Part shown: positions 11,029 to 21,233 of the stretch, piece after piece
Layout: every line of letters begins with the position of its first letter
How positions within the stretch are numbered: the stretch's first letter is position 1
From: Telmatactis stephensoni
Taxonomy: Eukaryota; Cnidaria; Anthozoa; Actiniaria; Isophelliidae
Assembly: GCA_029948255.1 (NCBI GenBank)
Contig: JALIZF010001327.1
Location: 163,501 to 227,500 of the forward strand
Reading direction: 5' to 3'
DNA: 64,000 bases
Program-made: the position numbers and the translations under genes
The notes under the pieces: generated by a model
What the model was told of the DNA's origin: nothing
What the model saw: the letters and a program-made list of their open reading frames with translations, nothing else
Database searches by the model: none

Positions 11029-14020
11029 GTAGGTATTATATTTTGAAATGTTCCTGACCATAAATTCCTGAGTTAGATTCTGACCATGCCCTATAAAAAA
11101 ACATTTACTTGGGATCCAAATATGAGGTGGCATGTCTGTTCTTAGTTTTAATTGATGGGTCTGAGAAGTTACACATTATTTTGCATTTTCTTACTAAAAT
11201 AGACTATTTTCAAATTCATTAATATGCACATTTGGTATCACTCAACAATGCTACATTGTATTTCTTTTTGCCCCAAAGTTACAATGCTGCAGCTGCCTGG
11301 GCAGAACACAGTTTCCCCCTTGATACATGTAGGCCTCTACACCAAGTCACGTACCACACTTGACTTGGGTGTCTTTGAGCAATAATAAATAAATCGTCAA
11401 AAATGTGATATTAGGATGGTGAATACTGTTAGTAGTGATTACAAGCAACTAGGTACACACCCATGCATTCACTCGTGCTCAGGCCGTGAAAGCAAGCCAA
11501 ATATCGGCTCAAAAAGGCATATAATTTAGATATGAGCTGCCTTTGACAGCGTTTGTCTTACAGTTCTCTATATAAATACGTCCACTATTATGTCTGACAT
11601 TTATTAACTAAAGTAAATTTATAGCTGCTAGGGTAAAAGTGATTCACATGTTGATGAATGCCTGTATTGCATGACATTGCAGACTCATTGTAGTGTCACG
11701 AAAGCACACCGTCCTGTTTGGATGACCTGTTTGACTTCAGTCTATTTTCTTTGATATTTGAATAGCTGAACATTGCTTTGTAATCATTGACTTTCTAGTG
11801 GTATTTATTTCAGTTTGTACCACCACAAGATTTCAGCAATACCAAATTACAGAGAACATTGGAATACATAATGTTTTCAATCTCTACAAACATGGCAGTC
11901 CATGATAAAAAATTCTTGAAATTCTCAAATTTCCTTTTGAAGTCAAAGAGCCAGACAAGCTGTCGCTTGAAGCTGCTTGAGTCAAATTATATATCAGAAA
12001 TTAAATCAATTAAACTATAGATCTATTGAACATCTCTGTTTTGAACTCAGCTTTTTGGTCATAATTTTCAGGAGTGATCCAGTTCAAATTGCTGTCTATT
12101 CTTGACTAACACTCTTATAATGGAGTTAGGTATACCTCAAGTAATATAAAAGACATTGTGTGACCATGCAAACATGTCAGGTCAAATAGGAAACTTCAGT
12201 CGATTCTCCGGATCCTTCGTTTTTGATATTCAAATTCAGTACAAAAACTGGCCCCATTAGCTCTTGGCTGTTTGGATGGGAAGTAAACAATATTGACTTC
12301 CCTCTATTGCTGTTGGTTTAGCAACATATGCAGCACTTGAGAACTGTGAGGGACAATGTGCTTTGATGATAATTAAGAGCTCGAATTCTGGCTGCCTGAT
12401 ATTTGATGCTTGAGACAAGTGTACAACTTGAAGAAGTCCCTTTAGAATTCATTTTTTGGCCGTAGAATCTGAGATCAAGTTAAAAATAGCTGTCCATTCT
12501 AACGCTCTTATAATGGAGTTGGGTATGCCTTAAGTAAAAAGCTCAAAATTTGCTTTTTTTACTGCTCAAAGGGCCTGTTTTTCAAAGCTATACTCCAGCC
12601 AATTTGTCCGCCATTAAATCTGCCCAAGTCTTTATTTGATGAGGTCACGCCTCCTAGAAGACTGATGAATGAAGGGCATTGTTTTTTACTTTCTTAACCA
12701 ATCAGAGGTGCCTCTGGAGGAACAGAAGAAAAAAAACATTTGCAGTGTATAACTCGTTCCAGGCCTATGGCCTGAGTTGTATGGCCTGGGCATGAGTAAA
12801 AAGTAAAACCTCAAATGTTTTCAAGAAATTTAAGTGTTGTAAAAAAATTAGAGATATTTTGACACCACTACATACCCTGATATTAGCTTGAAAACAGCTA
12901 AGTTCGACTACCTATTACATGTACAATGTACTGTAAGTATTCTTAAAAATATCTCAAAAACAGAACATAGATTTTTGTTAAAATTGAAATATCTGATAGT
13001 TTACCTTACTCTTGTGGATTTGATAAAATGAAAGTGATAGGTCACCATGTTTGTTATTGCGCTACAGCTCGCTAAAGTATGAATTTTGCCCTCAAAATAG
13101 GCTTTGACAGGGGTCTGAGGACTACATGTAGGGCAAGTTTTGATGAAAAAGTAAGGAATAAAGCCAAATATCTCTTTCAGTTTTTCCCAAAAAGCCCTGT
13201 GTCAGTGTTTTTAGTCCTCTTTTGATGTTTTCAGAGTTATTAATTTGTGGTACATTGTAATTTTGAGCATTTTACATATTAAAAAATTGTTTTCCATCCA
13301 AATGGCCACCTTCTTAAAAACTTGAAATTTCTCTGTGTGCGTGAGTTCACGCATGGTAGAATCGTGCGCAGTAGAGCGTGAATTACCTTAAATATTTTGT
13401 TTTTGTTTAAAATGTTTTTGTTTTCTGCTCCAAAAAAAAATTGCTCCTAGGAACGTAGTATGAATTTCTTCAGAAATCTTTTCTCATTATTTTATTATTG
13501 GCAGATTGATCTTATTAAGTATCTTGTGCTTGACTTTTGTATTTTGCCGGACATCAATCATCTGTACTTTTATGGCAACCAAGTTCTAACTCCTCCTACA
13601 TGTTTATTAATTATCTAGAGACTCTAGAATTACCTCTCAAATTGATAAAAGTTGTAATTTTGTCTTATAAATCTCCAAATAGAGAAGTCGTTTTTAAACT
13701 CCTCATGAGAAAGTAGAAGATTGCAACATGAACATTGTGTGTTACAAGTGAGTGATTTTATCAAGTACAGGGGATTCTATGCATCATTATTAATTTTTTA
13801 ATCGTAATTAAGATAACAAATATCTAAAAAGCAAGTGTACTAAGGCAAATATTGGTGGTTTCCGAGCTGGTAGACTTCGATGTTATAAATCAATAAATTG
13901 TCAGTTATCTGTTTTGTTGTATCCTGGCTTGATTCGCATATTTTTTCATCAATTACATTATTTTGTAGTTGTGTATAAACACGTCTACAAAATCTGTTGT
14001 TACTAATGATTCAATCATAC
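11029..14020. other. Probable intron, with an old direct repeat
   Basis: AT-rich sequence without a recognised gene, probably intron between 10909-11028 and 16292-18106. About 100 bases near 12050-12150 are repeated in direct orientation near 12440-12540; the shared core is CTCTTATAATGGAGTT followed by GGTAT. CCAATCAGAGG at about 12697-12708 is the reverse complement of the CTGATTGG word found in the foldback elements, but no palindrome accompanies it. Confidence 0.5.
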
Positions 14021-14690
14021 ATAATGAACTAGTAACTGCATCCTAGTTACTCTGTGACCTGTTTAATGTAAGCGGTACGCATCACAGGGAGCCCGGCTTT
14101 TGATCCATTTCTTATATTACGAAGCGCTGTAAGCCATATGTCAACGGATACGTGATTACCAGTACATATCGTGACCTTTAGCTGAATGGCTTGTGTAATC
14201 CGAGCATTAAAAACATGAGGGCCGTTGGCGTGTAATAAGATCTCGGGGGTAACGCACTCCCATAGAGTACGGATTTAGAGAGTGCGTTACTAAATTCAAA
14301 TTCAATTACGCCCGATATCTTATTACACGCCAACTAAATCTCGGGGGTAACGCACTCCCATAGAGTACGGATTTAGAGAGTGCGTTACTAAATTCAAATT
14401 CAATTACGCCCGAGATCTTATTACACGCCAATGGCCCTCATGTTTTTAATGCTCGGATTACACAAGCCATTCAGCTAAAGGTCACGATATGTACTGGTAA
14501 TCACGTATCCGTTGACATATGGCTTACAGCGCTTCGTAATATAAGAAATGGATCAAAAGCCGGGCTCCCTGTGTACGCATCAGTAACTCTACCTCGATCT
14601 CAATTAACTAATATTTATTTAACTTATTAACCGACAGTTACCACTTACGTAATAGGTCACAGGGTAGCTAGGATGCAGAAGTTCATTATA
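14021..14690. mobile_element. 670-bp near-perfect palindromic element
   Basis: Left arm 14021-14235 and right arm 14415-14690 are close to perfect reverse complements, including ATAATGAACT at the outer left end against its complement at 14681-14690. The centre holds a tandem duplication of about 97 bp (from about 14239 and 14336). Each copy carries its own small inverted repeat, GTAACGCACTC against GAGTGCGTTAC. The right arm has a roughly 60-bp extra segment near 14590-14645. No coding capacity is seen. It lies within the putative intron of the zinc-finger gene. Confidence 0.9.
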
Positions 14691-15777
14691 GTTGCCTTAG
14701 TGTCCTAGCTTGAAGAAATGATAACCTATTGGATCAAATAAATCTACCAAAATTCTTCATTCATTTAGCTACAGAAATTATTATAATAATTATTCTTTTT
14801 TTATACTACTGACTGCAAAATTGAAGTCTCTTTGTTCTAATTACTGGTGCCAGGATAAAATTCATGCATAAACAATTTGCTATCAGGAGTGAACAATATT
14901 CTGCATTATACTGTAACATTAAATGTGAGGACTAGTGGTTCTCATAGTAACAATAATAATTTGACACTAACTTAGCTGTTATCTACTGTACTCCTGTTGG
15001 TTCCCAGTTAATGATGTGCATTTGGGAAAACTTTGTTGACTTTAATTGTGAGTGCATTTGACTCTGCATGTCTCTGACAAAGACTACATTTCACTGTTCT
15101 TCAGTTCTTTGAGTCAATCCCTCGAAAAAAAGGAAAATATGGGATCTTTAACTTTGAAAGATTCTAGCGAGGAAATGAACACTAAACTTCAACCTTGGCA
15201 AGAGGTAAAGCTAAAGCTTGTTTGCCATAGAAATACAAATGATAGATGTCTGGCAAAATCAAAAGTCAAGCTCGAGATTTTTAGCGAACCTCTATGTGTT
15301 ATCCAAAATGGCTGTATTAAATTACTACCATAATTTAATAATTTTTCACTTCCGTTCAAAGTTCTCTAAGACAACATTTCCAGGGTCCCGTATTTTTCTG
15401 GGATTAAGAAATGAGTGACAGAGAAACCACTAGGTTCTCTAGGTTGGGATTCATCCAATGCCAAATGAATGGGGCTATACATTGGTCTCTCAAAATTATT
15501 AATCTACAATCTTGGACATAAATGTTAAGAAAAAAGTGCCATTGTCATGTCCAATTCAAAATACAAGCATCTCCCACTACGATACTGTATGCTTTCTTCC
15601 CCCCTACCCCCTGGATCAATGTTGGAGGTTGACGGGAAGCATCTGGGCCCCCAAGTGGTCAACATTGTGTTGGGTGGGGGAGGGGGAGGGGTGATTTTGG
15701 TTCCAAATGTGAGGTGACGCACGCATTTCTTTCAAAACAGAAAATTTTTTTAACCCTTTTTGTCCAAGATTGTAGAG
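14691..15777. other. Probable intron, with a weak alternative exon
   Basis: No confident gene. A segment at 15105-15204 has an acceptor-like TTCTTCAG and a donor GTAAAG. An open frame through it ends in phase 0, which would suit the exon at 16292. Its entry phase does not match the exon ending at 11028, so at best it is an alternative first exon starting at the ATG near 15139. Short G-rich and C-rich patches lie near 15600-15690. Confidence 0.3.
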
Positions 15778-16195
15778 AAGGGCAAAACCCCCGGGGGGAA
15801 TCCTATATATAAGAGGACGGGGACAGAAATTTTGAAAATGACCCATAAAAGGTACCTGAGTGGGAGTGGCAACAATTGATTTCTACCCCTAAAGGGTACC
15901 AAAACAATAATAAAGAATTAAAGACAGTAATGAAACACTTTGTTATCGATGTGCTATGAAGATTCAATTCAGATCATCAAAATCGTCCCTTTCATGCTTA
16001 TTTTAGGTAGTTTATTTACCCAAAAACGGTCCCTAAAAGGTACCAGCTATGTCTCTGGTAGTCCACTTAAGTCTTAGACACCCTAGAAGGTACCAGATTG
16101 CAGATTTTGACCCCTAAAAGGTACGACGAGCATCCGAGCATCCCCGTCCATTAACCATCGGAGTCCCCCCCCCTCCCGGGCAAAAACCTGGGCAT
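15778..16195. mobile_element. Inverted-repeat element with CCCCTAAAAGGTACC repeats
   Basis: The left end (GGGCAAAACCCCCGGGG, then TCCTATATATAAGAGGACGGGGA) is complementary, imperfectly, to the right end near 16135-16195 (TCCCCGTCC ... CCCGGGCAAAAACC). Between them a word close to CCCCTAAAAGGTACC occurs five times at 15840-16125. The same TATA-bearing left end and a CGTCGTACCTTTTA block recur at about 48430-48500, showing a dispersed family. The CCTATATATAAGAGG word resembles a TATA box. Confidence 0.7.
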
Positions 16196-16291
16196 GGTCA
16201 TATTAGGATGGTCATGCAAGCTCATCATTCTGTGAACTTCTGTTTATAAGCTAAAGCTAACATACTATGTATCACCTACTATTGGTCCTAG

Positions 16292-18106
16292 GGCTATGAA
16301 GATGGAAGACCTATAGATGGTTTATTAACTATAAGTGTGGGTACACAAACTGACGATTATGGATGTAGTAATGGATGTTTGTCTGAACATGTAGATGGTG
16401 GTTTGATACAGTCAAACAGTCTTGACAATAAAGACCTTGGTAGTTTACACTCCGATGGGGATCTTACATCATCATCATCAGAAGAAGGTAGTGATGGAGA
16501 ATATTATTGTGCCAATGAGGAGACATCTTCAGACAGCAGTCCAGGAAGTACTTCTGAGAGTGAAGCGTTTGATGATTATAGTTGGATGCATTCAGATGTT
16601 GATGAGAGTGAAAGCTCCTCAGCGGAAAGTTCATCCTCAGATGAAGATGAAAATGAGTTACCTGCATCAGGACAAAGTGACAACACAGTATCTGATGGTG
16701 AAAGCGAAGGTATGACTGAGGTTGCAGAAGACTGCAATGTGTTGGATGGTAGTGTGAATAGTGATGAGGGACATCCATTAAACAGCAGGGAATTTGTTTT
16801 TCTAAGACCTTTGAAAATTGCTCTGACACCATGTACTTTGGTCAGGCCATTGATACAGTTGAACAGTCTTGACGACGAATACCTCTGTAGTTCACAGTTG
16901 GAGGGGGATCTTACATCTTCAGAAAAAGAAAGCGGTGATACAGAAAATGAATCTCAACTTATGGTAGAGGAGATACCAGACAAAAGCCCAGGAAGTACTT
17001 CTGGTGTAAAACCATATGAATGTGAGACTTGTGGTAAGAGATTTACTGAAAAAAGAAATCTTAAACGTCATGAACTCATTCACACTCGTGTAAAGCCATT
17101 ATATGAATGTGAGACTTGTGGTAAGAGATTTACTGAAAAAAGAAATCTTAAACGTCATGAACTCATTCACATTCGTGTAAAGCCATTATATGAATGTGAG
17201 ACTTGTGGTAAGAGATTTACTGAAAAAAGAAATCTTAAATGTCATGAATACATTCACACTGGCAAGAAACTGCATAAATGCAAAACCTGTGGTAAACAGT
17301 TTACAAGAAAGGATCATCTTACACGTCATGAATTTATCCATGCTGTTAAAAAAACAAATGAATGTAAAACGTGTGGTAAAATCTTGAAAAGTAATCTTAA
17401 ACGTCATGAATATACTCATACTGAGAACAAACCATACAAGTGCAAAACTTGTGATAAGGGATTCATACGAAAGAGAGATATTATACGTCATCAACTCATC
17501 CACTCCAGCAATAGACCACATTTATGTGAAACCTGTGGTAAGAGATTTAGATGGAAAAGTGATTATGAGCGTCATGAACGCATTCACACCGGTGCAAAAC
17601 CATATGAATGCAAAACATGTGGCAAGAGATTTAGATGGAAAAGTGATTATGAGCGTCATGAACGCATTCACACTGGTGAAAAACCATATGAATGCAAAAC
17701 CTGTGGTAAGAGATTTAGATGGAAAAGTGATTATGAGCGTCATGAACGCATTCACAATGATGAAAAACCATATGAAAAACCATATGAATGCAAAACATGT
17801 GGTAAGAGATTTACAAGGAAAAGTGATCTTAAACATCATGAAAACCGTCGCTCTTGTACAAAACTGAAATGTAAAACCTGTGATAAGGAATTTTCTCGAA
17901 AAAAGCATCTTGACCGTCATGAAAACCTTCACTCTGGCACAAGACCATGTGAATGTCAAAGCTGTGGCTTTAGATTTACACAAAAAGAACATCTACAAAG
18001 CCATGAGCTTATTCACACTGGCACAAAACCACATCAATGTAAAACCTGTGGGAAGAGGTTTACAAGGAAAGGAGATCTTAATCATCATGAATTCTCCCAC
18101 ACATAA
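16292..18106 (+). CDS. C2H2 zinc-finger protein, main exon (13 fingers)
   Basis: A putative nuclear DNA-binding protein. An in-frame TAG just before 16292 is part of an acceptor (GGTCCTAG), so this exon most likely begins there in phase 0. About 230 N-terminal residues are Ser/Asp/Glu-rich and probably disordered. From codon ~245, thirteen Cys2-His2 fingers run almost to the stop, joined by short linkers, several of the classical TGEKPY type. Fingers 1-3 are nearly identical to each other, and fingers 7-9 share the same FRWKSDYERHERIH core, so these are recent 84-bp tandem duplications. Finger 5 is shortened and finger 10 lacks a normal final His, so those two may not bind zinc. A PYEKPYE stutter precedes finger 10. 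No KRAB, ZAD or SCAN domain is seen here. The antisense and frame-shifted open frames over this exon are shadows of the repeats. Confidence 0.9.
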   Translation, partial: GYEDGRPIDGLLTISVGTQTDDYGCSNGCLSEHVDGGLIQSNSLDNKDLGSLHSDGDLTSSSSEEGSDGEYYCANEETSSDSSPGSTSESEAFDDYSWMHSDVDESESSSAESSSSDEDENELPASGQSDNTVSDGESEGMTEVAEDCNVLDGSVNSDEGHPLNSREFVFLRPLKIALTPCTLVRPLIQLNSLDDEYLCSSQLEGDLTSSEKESGDTENESQLMVEEIPDKSPGSTSGVKPYECETCGKRFTEKRNLKRHELIHTRVKPLYECETCGKRFTEKRNLKRHELIHIRVKPLYECETCGKRFTEKRNLKCHEYIHTGKKLHKCKTCGKQFTRKDHLTRHEFIHAVKKTNECKTCGKILKSNLKRHEYTHTENKPYKCKTCDKGFIRKRDIIRHQLIHSSNRPHLCETCGKRFRWKSDYERHERIHTGAKPYECKTCGKRFRWKSDYERHERIHTGEKPYECKTCGKRFRWKSDYERHERIHNDEKPYEKPYECKTCGKRFTRKSDLKHHENRRSCTKLKCKTCDKEFSRKKHLDRHENLHSGTRPCECQSCGFRFTQKEHLQSHELIHTGTKPHQCKTCGKRFTRKGDLNHHEFSHT

Positions 18107-18496
18107 AATGTAAAACCTTTTATAAAATAATTAGATTTTACATTAATAGGAAACATGAAATTCACTGACCCTGACGACAACATCAATACTTAGGAATTGA
18201 TCATGTAATCCTATAGCAGCATTATTTGCACTAGTTATCAGGCTAAGGTGGAAAGAAATTAATTAGCTGGGTTGATAAACCCACTTAAAATTAATGTCAA
18301 TTATGGCTGGTTTAATGTTACTTTACCACAAATTTTTCATATAAATAATTAATATATAAGAGGGAAGTAAAATATTATACAATCATATGTACTGCACAAT
18401 AGCGTGCAGCCACCAAAACCATACATGTATATGAGCTGAAGGCAACCATGATATTATATTATTTATTGCCAGTTTCAGTATCCAGAAAAAAATCTA
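18107..18496. other. 3' flank of the zinc-finger gene
   Basis: AT-rich sequence after the stop codon, presumably the 3' untranslated region and beyond. I found no unambiguous polyadenylation signal close to the stop and no other gene. Confidence 0.4.
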
Positions 18497-18810
18497 CAGG
18501 GTTCCCAGGGGTCAGGGAAAAGTCAGGGAAAACTTTCAAAGAGAATAAATTATTTGAAGAATTTAACAAACTGGTCATGTTAGTTACACCAACATTTTCT
18601 ATTTTTTGTCTTCAGTGGAATAGTCATATTATGATAAAAATGGCCTGGATGCAACTTATAAGTTGCAATTTAAAGGCAGCCATATTGGAAGTAACTCACA
18701 AACTGTTGTGTTTGTCTTGTGCAAAATAATCAGGAAAAACTGAGTTTTAGTCAGGGAAAAGTCAGTGAAAAGTCAGGGAATTTAATATTTCAGAATGGCT
18801 GGGAACCCTG
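18497..18810. mobile_element. 314-bp MITE, CAGGGTTCCCAG termini
   Basis: Perfect 12-bp terminal inverted repeats, CAGGGTTCCCAG at 18497-18508 and its complement at 18799-18810. Inside each end lie direct repeats of GTCAGGGAAAA (two on the left, three on the right). Flanks ATCTACA and ATCTAAA are similar but not an exact duplication. The CAGGG start suggests a hAT-type element without transposase. Confidence 0.75.
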
Positions 18811-19538
18811 ATCTAAAACAAGCATAAAAAATCCAAAACTTAGAAATGAAATTGATTCACCCACTAATTTTTAAGATAAGAGAAGACAATAATGTTCAGC
18901 AATAATATAAGATGAGAGTGATTCATATGTTGTGCTTTTTTGCACTGTTAGGTCACTCATTAGTTATAGGAGAGCTCTTGGCTGGTTGAAGGCTTGTGAA
19001 AACAGCTCGCTCAATGTACGTAGAAAACTAACAAAGGCAAAAACAAAAAGAGAAAATTACATGCAGCAACAATTTGTCACACTGCACCTTTTGTGCTAAA
19101 ATGCTTAAAAATATGATTGAATACTTTGACCACATGCTAGAGCTCAGCACCAGCTGAAAATAGCATGGCCCAAAATAACCAAGGGAACCTTTGGTTTAAT
19201 TTCAACACTGCATGCACATGTATAAACAGAAAAAAGTCTGGATGTAAAAAAAAAAGAATATTGATTTAATAAACCTATGCCATGGATGTACCCTACACTT
19301 ACCGACAGTTAGGATATTGAATGGAAAGTATTGGCATACAATCTGAATTCAAAGTATTCCAAATAGGAGCTACAGGCAAAATCTCTCCAATATATATTTG
19401 CTTTAATCAAAACTGATATCAGAAAGGGATCATTCAAGAGCTGCATAATAGTCTTGACAGTATATCAGAATCAACAGAGGGCAAACAAGTGAAACCCCAC
19501 TTTAAAAGTCTAGTAAGAAAATATACATGTATTAAGTT
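18811..19538. other. Intergenic, nothing recognised
   Basis: AT-rich sequence between two MITEs. No gene, RNA or repeat structure stands out. Confidence 0.4.
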
Positions 19539-19744
19539 TAGCCTCCTCAGCAGGCAACTCTCTTGGGTTTGCTTTGGAATACCAATGAGAAAGACTGGAA
19601 AAGAAGGAAAAACAAGGGGAGAAGGGGAGATGAGGAAGGAAAAAGGGGAGGAGTTGGCAATCCCTTCTCTTCCTGAATGGGGCCCATTTTTAACCAGCCA
19701 GAAAAAAAAAGGAATCCCAAAAGAGTTGCCTGGGGGGAAGGCTA
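19539..19744. mobile_element. MITE with TAGCCTCCTC...CAGGCAACTC ends
   Basis: The left end TAGCCTCCTCAGCAGGCAAC is complementary to the right end (CAGGCAACTCTTTTGGG read on -, 19700-19744), with a small gap. The centre is purine-rich. The same head, TAGCCTCCTCCGCAGGCAAC, reappears at 26632, so this is a dispersed family. Open frames on both strands here are by-products of the low-complexity core. Confidence 0.65.
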
Positions 19745-20230
19745 TATTAAGATAAGGCAAGACAGTAATATTAGATGATGTAGAGATAGGGCGTACAGTA
19801 TATGAGTACAGTGTGTCCTCAATTTGTGCACAAGCACTAGGAGACATGGACACTTAAGATAAACTTTAAGATAAACATTTAGATATAAAGATATGACAAG
19901 ATGTATAAGATTAAACAAAGATGTTAAAAACATCAATGAGTCTTTTAATGAAACACTTTCAATGTCTTTATTAATAAAAAAATTTATACAAATAAATGTA
20001 CAAGAAGACATTTTTATAGAATTAATGTTTATATTACTTAATGATTTTTTACACAGCTGCAACTCCACCATCAGGAGTTAAAAAACAAGGTTACTTAACC
20101 ATGTTAAAATCCAAGGCTACCTAAACACAATTTCAATCAGGATTTCCATTTGCAATATTTGTGGAACAAAATAAATATGGCAAATGTTTTTCTTGTGATT
20201 GATAAAATACTTCTAAAATAATAAAATGTG
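19745..20230. other. Intergenic, nothing recognised
   Basis: Strongly AT-rich sequence with AAGATAAAC-like repeats around 19860-19885. It ends in TAAAATGTG (20222-20230), the target duplication of the palindrome that follows. Confidence 0.4.
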
Positions 20231-20337
20231 TAGACTGATTCCATAAGTCGGTCCCAGTTCGCTCTCTGACGATTTTTTTTTTCGAAAAAAAAAAATCGTC
20301 AGAGAGCGAACTGGGACCGACTTATGGAATCAGTCTA
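20231..20337. mobile_element. 107-bp perfect foldback element, 9-bp target duplication
   Basis: A hairpin with arms of about 46 bp that look perfectly complementary, starting TAGACTGATTCCATAAGTCG, around a T/A-rich loop. It is flanked on both sides by TAAAATGTG (20222-20230 and 20338-20346), an exact 9-bp direct repeat, the length typical of Mutator-like transposition. The outer part of one arm recurs alone at 47025-47057. Confidence 0.92.
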
Positions 20338-20346
20338 TAAAATGTG

Positions 20347-21233
20347 TATCTGAAGCAAAATTGTTGAAATTTGTCAAGATTTGTCTCAATTCAACTGAAT
20401 CATTATTGGATAATAGTAGTAGCTGTATAATTTATTGTGGTAGCTATAGGCTTTAATTAATGATGAAGTTGTGCTGTAACTAAAGATAGACACCATAGAA
20501 AATACAGCCAATTACTGCAATGAATTGTCGAAATAACAAGAAAATAAGCTTAATGTCATTCCTTTAATTGAGATTTTATTCAGATTGGGACTGAATTTTC
20601 TTTGTCTTTGTTTCTTTTCTGTGCCTTGCAAGGTAATGCGTGCACATACGAAACCATTTCTGACCAAGTGCCCCCCCCCCCTCCCAACCCCACTTTTGAC
20701 CAAAGATGATGTACACCCTGATTGACCCTGCTGCATTTTAATAGATTGTTCAACAACAAAGCTGATGGCGGTAGAGATTAAGATTTGTCAACAAGAATAA
20801 AGCTGACGCATGGAATGTTAAGTAGATTACAATATTTACAATGGCAACCTCAAAAGTTCTATGCTCTACAGAGAACATGAACATCCAATTCTTTTATAAT
20901 TTACTTAAATTTGCTATGTACTATTTATTGCAATTTTGTAATTTTATGGGATAGCAAATGCAAATTCAACATTCAAGTAACAAATACAAGAAAGCATAGA
21001 TTTAGCAACCACTGAATAAAGCATCCTTTCAGCTATGTTGTCATTGAAGTTGCCATCATACAATCTTAAACTCCCAATTGTTTTGCATTTTCATTCCCTT
21101 CTTTATTAGTTCATTATAATTATGGCTTTAACTCGGTCCCTTTCATTGGCCTAGGTTTAATATGAGGAACTTATAATCACCAGCAGTGCCCCATTGTGAA
21201 TGTTACTTTCATCCAAACTTGCTTTAATTCTTC
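20347..21233. other. 3' flank of the GLMP gene
   Basis: AT-rich sequence downstream (on the minus strand) of the GLMP stop codon, likely including its 3' untranslated region. A C-rich run near 20672-20690 is notable. No other gene is recognised. Confidence 0.4.

Noticed and set aside
15105..15204. Middle exon between the WW-like exon and the zinc-finger exon
   Set aside because: Its entry phase does not match the phase-0 donor at 11028, and the matching frame meets a stop; kept only as a weak alternative first exon.
16464..17992. Several antisense and shifted frames over the zinc-finger exon
   Set aside because: They arise from the 84-bp repeat structure and low-complexity N-terminus of the real gene.
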